Positions 1-14,544 of a stretch of DNA of 64,000 nucleotides are shown one piece after another. The DNA lies in contig CAMQGK010000130.1 of the NCBI GenBank assembly GCA_947000775.1, forward strand, positions 3,788,001-3,852,000, read 5' to 3'. Every line of letters begins with the position of its first letter. Position 1 is the stretch's first letter. The notes beneath the pieces are model-generated. The model had not been told where the DNA came from, did not search any database, and saw nothing but the letters and a program-made list of their open reading frames with translations. The DNA comes from Pterois miles (taxonomy: Eukaryota > Chordata > Actinopteri > Perciformes > Scorpaenidae). The translations under genes and the position numbers were made by a program.

Positions 1-130
1 AGAACCTGGAGACAAAACGATATTTGTGATTATTGCTGAAAAGTGTTTTCACATTAGGAACAATTCCACTGTATGTTTAACTTGGTGTAAAAAAAAAAAA
101 AAAAAGAAAAATAATGCCATGTGGTTTCAG

Positions 131-195
131 GTCAGGCTGCGATCGGCCACCTGCACAGGATCATCGACGGCAGCCAACAAGTCTTCAACAGGCAG
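131..195 (+). CDS. Orphan coding-like exon at the left edge, gene unidentified
   Basis: A 65-nt segment follows a good acceptor (TTTCAG at 125-130) and precedes a good donor (GTAAAG at 196). Read with two leading bases it is open and encodes a segment beginning GQAAIGHLHRII and ending QQVFNRQ. If the donor is not used, the frame runs on to a TGA at about 220, so this could also be a terminal exon. I do not recognise the protein, and no partner exon is visible to the right. The rest of the gene would lie outside the window. Confidence 0.4.
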
Positions 196-221
196 GTAAA
201 GTCAGAGCTGCTGCACTTCTG

Positions 222-1240
222 AGTCCTGGCTCTGTGGGATTCTGGGTGATTTCATCTGAAAGAGCATAGAAATGGCTTTGAAAAGTAATCAATAATTTTT
301 GAAATAGACATTAATTACATAGAATAATATCATTTAACTGACAGTAAATCATCTTGGGGGCATCAGTCTTTGAAACAAAGAGAAAAGTATTAATCAATTA
401 ATGTAGTGTTATTATACAGTTTAAGATCTGCTGAACTCTGTATTTGGAGTCAATAACTAAATCAACAATTGTAACAAAAGAATCATCTATCAATAGCTTC
501 CAAAAGCTTTCTGTAGTTTGCATAGCAGAGGTTGGCTTTAAAGACAAGTATGCATTTAGCACAAATATTAAGTGTTAGAATCAACATCCTAACTATTCCT
601 GTTCTGTTCCTCTGTGGGTGCTGACTTGTGCTTTAGTTATCATTGAGTGACTGTGACCTCCTACAGACTAGAGGAGGTCCAGCAGGTCCTGATGAGATAA
701 TGTATGCAGTAAAAATGCTTACGCATGTTAATGATGCACTAATGATTATATTGTTGCTTTGTGATTCTGTGTAGATGGTTATGTGACAGAATGTGCCTGA
801 TATAAGATTGTGTGACTATGTAAGTATTACTGACTGCCAAACCTAAATAAAAGGCCGGGGGAGACCAGGACTCTTTGGAGAAGGATTCTGTAGCAGCGGT
901 GTTACAGTGGTGTCCTGTCTCCCCTTGCAAGTAAAAGGACCTGAGTTTGTGTCTGCCTCTCATTTCTTCATGTGTTCCAGGTTTGAACTTAACATAAATT
1001 GGTTTTTTGAGTCGGATGTTAACACACCTGGAGCCCTGAGGAGCAGTTCGAGGGACACTGAAGTCTGTGCACAGTCCTCTGGTACCAGGCTAGTGGACGA
1101 AAGACCTCGTGAGTTTCACAGGGCTTCAGGTTGATGGTATCTGAACAAAACAGGACCAGGAATGACTGACAAGGTTTGGTACAAACCGTGACACTCAACG
1201 AATGAGTGTGAGCACTCATTAGGAGTAGTGAAGTCCTGAG
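222..1240. other. No gene seen; LTR-like retroelement remnant at about 640-1020
   Basis: No supported gene. Around 640-1020 the sequence resembles a retroelement LTR: a TATA/poly-A-like AATAAAAGG at about 846, followed by sequence ending in TTAACA near 990-1020 and a TTGG-starting stretch that could be a primer-binding site. No internal retroviral coding sequence follows, so at most this is a solo LTR or fragment. This is a weak visual call. Confidence 0.25.
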
Positions 1241-1249
1241 CTAAGAAAG

Positions 1250-1490
1250 AAAGAAAGATATTCCTTTATTAGTCCCACAGTGGGGAAATTCAGTTTTACA
1301 CTCTGTTGTTCACAGTACACAGTACATAGTACATATACATGTCAATGGAGAGATGTCAGAGTGAGGGGTCTGCTCCTGACAAGCGCCCAGAGCAGTTGGG
1401 GGTTTGGTGCCTTGCTCAGGGGCACCTTGGCAGTGCCCAAGAGGTAAACTGGCACCTCTCCAGCAACCAGTTGGTCTTGGTAAGAGAGCT
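1250..1490 (-). mobile_element. SINE-like element, minus orientation, 5' truncated
   Basis: Read on the minus strand, this shares its body with the element at 29925-30220: the stretch about protecting the lower part of the unit (CAACTGGTTG, GGGCACTGCC, CCTGAGCAAGG, CAGAGCAGTTGGG). It ends in the fish non-LTR tail with a CCCACTGTGGGACTAATAAAGG core. The tRNA-like head seen in the other copy is missing. Confidence 0.65.
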
Positions 1491-2870
1491 AGAATACATT
1501 TGTGTGAATGTGTTAAACTGTGAGTGCAAAAGAACTGGTCAGTGATTGAAACAACAGACAGCCTGAAAGGTAACGGTGTCAACGTATGGCTTACGTTGAG
1601 GTAAACCACTGAGTGTGACCAGTCATTTGGTTTTAGGAGAATCTTGTGAAAACTCTAAAACGACTTTCAGTCTTGGGATAGGACCCCGAGTGGAGAACCG
1701 GAATAAGTATTAGGGTTGGCCTAGAAGCTTGTTCTCCAAAGGCTGGATTTCGGCTCAGAGAAGCATCGTTTCTCACAAATCCCTCAATAAAATATAGCAC
1801 TGAGTTAAACAAACTAAAAATGGGGAATAATCAAGGTAAAGTGATTTTCGAGGGAGATGCAAAATATATAAGTTGATAATTGTGGTCCAAAACAATACTC
1901 ATTCAAATAAAATGAAAAACATTTAGCGAGCGCGATTAATACAAGAGGTAACGCAGTGGCTGAATCAAAGATGGCCGCCAGGACGTCACCACCTTGTGGA
2001 GTGCACATGCTTGAATTGTTTGAATGTTGGTGATGTTAGTCAGTATGGAGGAGCCTTTGTTTGTGTGAAACATAAGTAGCACACAGCAGCCGTAGGTGCA
2101 TTAATTTGAATCGTCCACAGAGGTTAAAGTTGAGAAATGCTGTGCTGCGTTCAGGTCCGGTTATTGTACCTGTGCTTGTTGCAGGGAGAGCAGAGTCTGT
2201 TTGTAAGGGTGAGCAGAAGAGGAGCTAGAGGAGGAATTAACGAGTGATGGGCTCCAGGAGGCTCGCTTATCAAGCTCATGGGTGGAGTTAGGGAGCAGTG
2301 GATTCTGGGAAGTGTAGTTGAGTGTGTTTGACAGTAGTCTGTGTATTGCAGATTTTCAGACAACAGTCTGTTGCGTAAACAGAAGCTGATCAAAGTGAAT
2401 CTGTGTTGATGGATTGGTTTTGATTATAGGTACTAGTGTAGTAGCTGTTAAATGATGTGTACAAAGACGTAGTACTTTATGTAACCTCTTGTTTTGTGTT
2501 GAATATGTATGTCTGCTTTGTTTTAAGTGTTGTAGACAGTGCTTGGTTGTGATTCCTGTCAATGCAGAGGTGTTTGTTAGTTATTGAGTTCATCCATAGT
2601 TTTAGACGGGAGAACGTGTTGATGCTGCAGGATGTTTTGGTGCAGTTTGTGGTATTGCTTGATTGTGTTTGGTTTCTTTGTTTTGAATGCATTAACCCAG
2701 TCGCTTTGAGGGATCACTGTGTGTCCGCTAGAGATTAGTTGTGTTGTGTGTTGTTGTCTGAGTTGAACTTGTATGTATTGTTTAGTTTTGGACAAGTGGA
2801 GTTAGACAAAGTTCAGTGTGTGAGATCAGCTGTGAAGGCAAGCTTGTAGTTAGTCAATCAGCCTCCAATT
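1491..2870. other. No gene or recognisable element
   Basis: About 1.4 kb without a supported exon, RNA gene or clear repeat. Minus-strand reading frames here are short and T/N/K-rich, and have no splice context. Confidence 0.5.
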
Positions 2871-2879
2871 GATCAGCAG

Positions 2880-4345
2880 CTGGTGCTGGTTGTGTGGAGG
2901 GGGTGGTGGAGCTCTGTGATTGGCTGTTGAGTACTCAGGGAGGTTGGGCTCAGGTGTGAGTGATTACTAGCAGGGTAAGAAGAGCAGCAGGTCAGAGTAC
3001 AAAAGCAGTGGAAGAGTTGACATCCAAGAGAAGTGTGCTCGAGTAACTTTACTGAAGCAGCACCTCAGGCTGCCAGATTCTACTCAGGTTTGCTCTATTT
3101 CTTGTCCTGCAACTTTACTTCTTTGTTTGTTAGCTTGTTTTTTGATATATTTGACTAACATGTGCTCCAAACATTTCCCAGCTCCTGACACATGGCTGAT
3201 GGCAGCACAAAGAACTTTTTCTGAGATGGCACATGTAAGTATCTGCTTGTTTGAAGTATTACTTTAACAGAATTTATTTTAATAACACTAAATTTTCTTT
3301 TGCCAGCACAGGATCTACCATCCTGCCTTAAAGTTATTTAAGGTGTCTAACACCAAAAAGAACTAGCTAAGTTAAGTGTAGCTAAGCTACAGTGTTTGGT
3401 TTCTGTTGGCGAACATGTGCTTCTTTCATAGTGTCCAAGCAAAGTGTTCTGGAGCAACTTCACTGAAGCAGCAGTTTAGTCTTCCAGAGTCTACACAGGT
3501 TTGCTCCTTTTCTAATCCTGCAACTTTGTTTGTTAGCTTGTTTCCTGAGAGACTTGACTAACATGTGCTCCAAACATTTCCCAGCTCCTCAAACATGGCT
3601 GATGGCAGCACAAAGATGTCCTCCTGAGATGGCACATGTAAGTATTTGTTTGTGGGCAAGCTCTGTACAATTCATTTTAGCAATACAGGATTTAGCAATC
3701 TGCCTTAAAGATACTTAGCTATACATGGCTAAGCTAATGGCCTTTGTCTGTGAACATGTGCTTCTTTCATAGTGTTGGAGCAAAGATGGACAGGAAATTT
3801 CACCCCAGTCTGCCAGATTTTACCCAGGTTTTCTCCATTTCTTGTCCTGCAACTTCATTACTGCATGTCTGTTCAAATTGTTGTCTAACATGTGCTTAAA
3901 ACATTTTCCAGCTACTGGCATGGCACATGTAAGTATCTGCAATTTCATTTTAACACAGTTCACTCCATTAATACCAAATTTTCTTTTGGCAGCAGATGAT
4001 CTGCTAATGTGATTGTAGCTTTTCACCAAAGGTATTTTATGTTAAAAACACTTAGCTAAGCTATACTGTTTAGTCTTTGTGAGTGACAATGTTTTCTTTT
4101 CCCATTATGTCTGAAACAGATGAGACCAAAGAGTTGGAGTCTGCTTTGAAAGATTTTATTCAGGTTTGTTTTACATTCATTCATTTACAACAGAATATCA
4201 TAGCTTGGTTGTTTATACACCAGACTAACATGTGTTTCTTTTCATTGTGTTCCAGGTGAGATTGCTTGAACAAGTTGTCCTGTGAAGCTGATATACACAG
4301 GTCTGTCATTCTAAAGTTATCTGCTGTTGAAGTAATAAAGGATAG
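2880..4345 (+). other. Putative spliced locus built from tandemly repeated exon-intron modules, with poly-A signal
   Basis: Four related modules lie head to tail. In the first two, an A-type exon ends in CTACTCAG or CTACACAG before GTTTGCTC (about 3088 and 3499). It is followed by a 53-nt B-type exon (after TTTCCCAG, before GTAAGTAT; about 3180-3232 and 3584-3636). Module 3 has an A exon ending near 3829 and a B exon shortened to 17 nt. In module 4 an ATG at 4107 opens a frame (MSETDETKELES...) that would join across 4166/4257 to a short tail ending at TGA (about 4282). An AATAAA at 4334-4339 with GT-rich sequence after it marks a likely transcript end. A CCAAT-like GATTGGCTG (about 2918) and a TATA-like TACAAAAG (about 3000) suggest a promoter. 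The B exons keep one common open frame (PDTWLMAAQR, PQTWLMAAQR), but the second A exon has a stop in that frame. It may be a short-peptide gene, a non-coding RNA or a decayed gene; the family is not recognised. Confidence 0.45.
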
Positions 4346-4385
4346 TGTTATGTCCCTGATTGGTGTGTTGCTGTTCATTTAGTAA

Positions 4386-8820
<4,435 letters not shown>

Positions 8821-9476
8821 ATGAGTAAGTATGAACGATAGATAGATAGATAAGTAAGTATGAACGATAGATAGATAGATAAGTAAGTATGAACGATAGA
8901 TAGATAGATAAGGAAGTAGAATGATAGATAGATAGATAGATAAGTAAGTATGAACGATAGATAGATAGATGAGTAAGTATGAATGATAGATAGATAGATA
9001 AGTAAGTATGAATGATAGATAGATAGATAGATGAGTAAGTATGAGATAGATGATGAGGAGAGAAGATAGATAGATAGATGAGTAAGTATGAATGATAGAT
9101 AGACAGATAGATAAGTATGAATGATTGGGGGGGGGGAGTGTGTGTGTGAGTGTGTGGGTGACGATAGATAGATAGATAGATGATAGTAGTATGAAGATAG
9201 ATAGATAGATAAGGAAGGAAGACAGATAGATAGATAGATGAGTAAGTATGAATGATAGATAGACAGATAGATAAGTATGAATGATAGATAGATGAGTAAG
9301 TATGAAGATAGATAGATAGATAGATGAGTAAGTATGAATGATAGATAGATAGATGAGTAAGTATGAATGATAGATAGATAGATGAGTAAGTATGAATGAT
9401 AGATAGATAGATGAGTAAGTATGAACGATAGATAGATAGATGAGTAAGTATGAACGATAGATAGATAGATAGATAA
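8821..9476. repeat. Minisatellite with about 29-33 bp unit (GAGTAAGTATGAAYGATAGATAGATA)
   Basis: At the right end of the simple-repeat block the pattern becomes more ordered. The core GAGTAAGTATGAATG or GAGTAAGTATGAACG is joined to three or four GATA units and repeated around 17 times. The T/C variant (GAATG versus GAACG) is grouped along the array, which suggests local copying of neighbouring units. Confidence 0.85.
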
Positions 9477-9498
9477 CACACAGAGAGGGCCACTGTAC

Positions 9499-10597
9499 CT
9501 AGAGAGGTCACCCTCCTGCAGAAGGTCCTGGGACTCATCTAGCACACTGGGCTCACTGTAAAAAAAGGGGGGAGAACAGGAGTTTAGGACATGTAGTTGA
9601 GATCCAGCACCGTCCCAAGTCTTTGAGCCCAGACCGCGGGGCAGGAAGCCAGAGGTCTGACCACAGTGAAGCTTTAACACTCTGACCAAGATACAGTCTG
9701 AGCTACTTCACAATGCTGCAGAACAAAAACATTATAAATCAACAGAGATATACACAGAAAAAGTGGCTGTGGGACATGACTGGTTGATCCTTTTCAAAAT
9801 ATTAATTCTACACATTTCATTGGTTCTCATTCATCCAGGTCATATTCATTCTGGCAAAAACTGAATCGAAGGCAACTGGACTTAGATTTGTCTCTGAAGA
9901 CGTTTCGCCTCTTATCCAAGTGGCTTCATCAGTTCGAACGCGACAGTCTGACTCGTCCCCACTAGTCTGACAAACATGTGCAGGACAATTGCACCTTACA
10001 GTGGTTTCTCATCTTCTGTATGTCAGAGCCCATTTAGGTAGTTTAGGATTTAATTTCAATGGACTTCAACAAGATTTGCAAAGAAGTGGGTCCGCTGTTT
10101 TGCTGACAGGCTGCAGATTACATTGACATTGAGGGGAAGTATATTTCACTAAATCTGCTGTAAGGCTGTTTTTGCCTGTTGTGTAATGTACTCACCAGCG
10201 GGCCATCTTCATGACAGAAAACAGGGAAAGCAAATGGAAAGATCAGATCACAAGTCGTCTCCTCTTCAACTGAAAATGGTGACACAATTAGTCATTAAAA
10301 AAAAAATAATTTCCACAGATCATTATTTGTTCGGGTCAATGCATGACTAATAATGCACACAGCACCATCAATAACCCGTCCCTGAGGGCTACATGTATGT
10401 CCTAAGAAGCTCATTACAGCCAGAGGGGATTTCACTTGTACCTCTAGGAATGAACACCAGTAAACACGCTGTACTGACATGAGATTACTGCTGCATGAGG
10501 AGATTATACCTTTCTGAGCTGAGGGCGACGTCTTCATAGTGTCTGACAGCTTCTTCAAACAGGTCAGTCTCCAGTTGATGCGACATCGGATCACGAT
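9499..10597 (-). CDS. Minus-strand exon-like cluster of an unidentified gene
   Basis: Three segments have good splice signals on the minus strand: 10510-10597 (CTTCCAG / GTATAA), 10196-10269 (TTTTCAG / GTGAGT) and 9499-9555 (TTTTACAG / GTACAG). They encode DPMSHQLETDLFEEAVRHYE, EEETTCDLIFPFAFPVF and EPSVLDESQDLLQEGDLS. Their phases do not join directly. An 8-nt microexon (10436-10443) and a 71-nt segment (9611-9681, weak donor GTGCTG) would restore one continuous frame, but that is inference. An alternative frame of the 10510 exon joins 10196-10269 directly. Downstream exons would have to lie inside or beyond the repeat block; none is visible, so the gene may be truncated, or it may be alternative 3' exons of a neighbour. 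I do not recognise the product. Confidence 0.35.
9800..9990. repeat. Interspersed repeat fragment (fish family, unclassified)
   Basis: The segment around GAAGACGTTTCGCCTCTTA and CCAAGTGGCTTCATCAG is a motif I recognise as highly repeated in teleost genomes. It has no open frame of useful length here. The family name is not certain. Confidence 0.5.
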
Positions 10598-10599
10598 CT

Positions 10600-11100
10600 G
10601 GAAGGAAGGTGGAGACGAGTGCAGGGTGTTACCGGCCGTTCACATCCACATATTTGAATCTCAGAGGGAGCTACAGGGACATAGGTACACATGGAGAACC
10701 AGAGAAACGTACACTATGTGGACACTTGTTGTCCATATATAAACATAACTATATATATAAGCAATAACTACTTAAAAGTAGCAAACTTGGTGAGATTAAT
10801 TATCTCTCTGCTTGTATTGATAAATCATCCGAATTTAACAGCAGTAACCTTACAGTGTTATTTAACTAATTATAGTTTAGACAGAAGCAATAATAAATAA
10901 ATATAATGGTTCTATCTTTTATCTCCCCAACTTCTTAAGCTATAATGGTGTCTATCTTTTACTTGCAGCCAACTTAACTTTTTTTTTTTTTTAAAGTATT
11001 AGCATAAGAATATATATCGTTACAGAGCATGTGGAAAATAGAAGAAAACTTAAAAAATAACTATTATGCATGAAAGATAGGAGAAAAATACTAAACAATA
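10600..11100. other. No gene or clear element
   Basis: Unique-looking AT-rich sequence. An exon-like 38-nt piece on the minus strand near 10634-10672 (CCTGTAG acceptor, GTAACA donor) would join only the alternative frame of the neighbouring exon cluster, and it is too short to call. Confidence 0.4.
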
Positions 11101-11104
11101 TAAT

Positions 11105-11365
<261 letters not shown>

Positions 11366-11414
11366 CAGCTGTATGGTTGGTGTCCCAATTCTTGTCCTGG
11401 CAAATAAATCTCAA

Positions 11415-11947
11415 TTTAAGGGATAGTTCAGAGGTTTTCAAGGGGGGAGGTAGGGGGAATTAACTACTCCAAAAAGAGAGTATAAAAAATTAGAGGGGGG
11501 AAGAGTATAAAAAAAAAAAAAGAAAAAAAAATAAGAAAAGAAAAAAAAAAATATATATATATATGGGGAGGAAGAAAAAAAAATTAATCAACAAAAAAAA
11601 AAAAAAAATATTATTTTATTTTTATTTTTTTATTTCTTCTCTTCCCCCTCGGCAGGATGCTTCTTCCAAGAAGGGAAAAGAGAAGATATTATGTTGTCAT
11701 CATAATCAACAGAATACAAAAAAAAAAAAAATAATTTTTCCATAAAAAAGAAGGAGTTGTTTTATATTGCTGCCTCGGGTAGAGAGTTTGTTTGAATTAA
11801 TATGGAGAAAAAAAACAAATCAAATAAAAAATTTTTCTGTCAGGATGGCTGAAATATATAATGAAAGAAGAAAAAAAAAAAAAAAAAAAAATAAAAAAAA
11901 AAAAAAAAAAAAAGAAAAAAAATGATAAAAAAAATAAAAAAAAAAAA

Positions 11948-11986
<39 letters not shown>

Positions 11987-12085
11987 CATATATAAATGAA
12001 AATACGACCATCATCTACTGCAAATAATACAGATAAGTACCTCATACAACCCCACACAAAACGCCTGAACTAACCCACGAAACAA
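11415..12085. mobile_element. Degenerate TIR element (same family as 20425-20911) with A-rich interior
   Basis: The left end (TTTAAGGGATAGTTCAGAGG) and the right end (GATAAGTACCTCATACAACC, then GCCTGAACTAAC) match the inverted termini of the intact copy at 20425-20911. The interior is mostly poly-A tracts (11505-11615, 11870-11985), which look like expansion or low-quality sequence. Confidence 0.55.
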
Positions 12086-13535
12086 CACAGGGTGACAAAG
12101 CTGTGAACCATCACTGTGATATAAACAAAGGAGTTTCTCTGTTCAGTTATTTAAGTTCTGGCCTGCAGTCAAGTTGCACTTATCCTCCAGTATCTAGTCT
12201 TTGGGCCCATGGGATGACTGTTTTTTGCTAACATATATCCACGTCCCCAAATTTTTACTTTTCCTGACATGACATCCTTTCTAAAAGATACACAACCTAC
12301 TAACTATTATGTTATTCATGGTTTACCAAATAAAAGCATATATATACGACAGCATATTAAAGCCGTTGGTCGGTAAAAATAAATAAAATACAAAACCTGG
12401 GGAGGGGGTTATAGTCCAAGGAAAAACTCTGAATTGCTGAGATTCAAAAACTTGGATTTTCTGAGATTTAAGTGGCAAATTTAGAGGAAAAAAACATCCA
12501 AGTTTATTTCTCGTAAATTTCTAAATTTTATCTCGTAAAATTAGGTTTTATGCTGACCCCCCCTACTTAAAGTGGCCCTGATACACCATGCATACATGCT
12601 AATGGATCAAATACATCAACTGCCTTTACAGTTCAAATAACTTTAAAGCCTTTAAATTATCATGATGTGACCCAGCGTTGGTGAGGAGTCAGTCTGACAC
12701 AGAAGTCTCTGAGAAACAAATAAGACAACTTCTACATGTCACATGAAAACACTCCTCAACATCACACAGCTGTTTTATTCCCATTCATCTGTCACACACA
12801 TATACACTGATGTACAGATATGCAGAAATACGTCGTATGTGTGTTTTACAAGGAGGAGACACATGGCAGGAAGAAATGAAATGTAATTAGCTGATCACAT
12901 TTTCCAGATCCAGTGAACTGAAGAGAAGGTACGTTCAAGGAAACAGATCTTTTTACTGATATTACACAGATACAGCACACACACCTTGCAAATATATCTG
13001 GACGCTCACACAAACCCTACAGATATATATATGTATTGCCCTCTTAAAGATTTATTTTTCAACATATTTTGTGATCACCTCATTAGAAAAAGTGAAATCT
13101 TTCCACATAAAAAGGCGGCCACACCAAGTGGGGGCCAAAGGTGCAAACTGGCATGTACAATGTCTGTCAAGGGCTTTATTATCCAGGTAAATCACACACA
13201 CTATAGGTATAAAGTACCTTGAAAGACTGCGATACTGCACTTTTTGATGGATTTTTTAGTTTGAGATTATTATCAGTAAAAAGATGAACCTTAAACCACT
13301 ATAATCTGGTAATTTATCGCATGTAATACCGTCATGATGTTCAACAATCAATTTGATCCTCCAGTTAGTTGCTGTGTCTTTCAAGCTAAAGAGCTACCGC
13401 TGTTTAGACAGAGCAATCAGTTACGTTGCACGATTTCCATTTCAGATGGAGCTGAGTGGGCTATGCACTGTGTCACAGTGAGCTACGGTAAATCACAAAA
13501 GAGAGTGCAACATATTTAAGATATTTAAGCCATTC
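12086..13535. other. No gene or clear element
   Basis: About 1.4 kb of AT-rich intergenic sequence. No supported exon, RNA gene or repeat is seen. Confidence 0.5.
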
Positions 13536-13539
13536 TGGA

Positions 13540-13925
13540 TCAGAAGTGACTATAGTGAGCGGGCGTTGTGCCGGACCATTGTGGCGAATGGAGCTGAGCC
13601 AGAGGGCGATCTACGTTGTGACCCTCACCGATGGTCATGAGCTTTGGGTGGTGACCGAAAGAATGAGATCACAGATCCAAGTGGGCAGACATGTGGACGG
13701 AGCAGAGCCTTCTCGTGGAAAGGGGGCAGCTGAGTTGGTTCAGGCATGTGTTCACGAAGCCTCCTGGACGCCTCCGTTTGGAGGTTTTCCGGGAAAGTCC
13801 AACTAGTAAGAGATCCCGGGGTAGACCCACAGCTGGACAATGTTGCTGGGGAGATGGACATCTGGTATTGCCTGTTAAGCCTGCTGCCCCAGCATCAGAT
13901 AAGTGGAAGAAAATGGATGGATGGA
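13540..13925 (+). mobile_element. Truncated LINE 3' end with GGAT tail
   Basis: The plus strand encodes a decayed C-terminal piece of a non-LTR reverse transcriptase polyprotein. GQLSWFRHVF and PPGRLRLEVFRESP correspond to the family pattern Q-L-R-W-x-GH ... PPGRLP-x-EVF. It includes the typical CATGAGCTTTGGGTGGTGAC stretch and ends in AAGTGGAAGAAAATGGATGG with a (GGAT)n tail. The 5' part of the element is absent, as is usual for truncated LINE insertions. The exact clade (RTE-like versus other) cannot be settled here. Confidence 0.7.
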
Positions 13926-14544
13926 TGGAGAAAATGACAATTCCTTCAAACCACAAAGAGACAGAACTTCCTACAAATGTTTTATTTCTCTTAACCATCT
14001 AATACATTCACTCATTTTATGACTGAACATGTGATTCACCATAAGCAACAGTATATTTAAAGGGAGAACCACAAACTACGACAGTACCTACTCCCAGGAA
14101 CATCTGATTGGTTGGTGTTACATTTCTTGATTTGACGCTAATCAACGTCCAGTCTAATTCACCTTTATTTAAACTCCTCTACAGTAGCTCCATTAAGTGT
14201 ATCAGGATAATAGCAGCCATAACAACTGCAAAGTCCTTGACATGATTTGCACACTTAATATTCGGCAGACAAAGAAATTTCATTAAGAAAACACTGATGG
14301 GAAACATGAAAATATTACAAAATATGTTTTTAAACATTGCAAGTAAGTGTCAATACAAAACACTGTCCTGTAGTTTTATCAGCCACAAGGTAAATGCTCC
14401 TCAGTGACGAATTGCAGGAAAAATAAAATAAAAAATTCAAAACTGGCAAAAAAAACAAACAAACATAAAAACCGAAAAAGAGATGATCGAGTCTGGGAGG
14501 CAACAAAGATCCATGAGAACTGTGTGTCCATGATCGGAGAGAAG

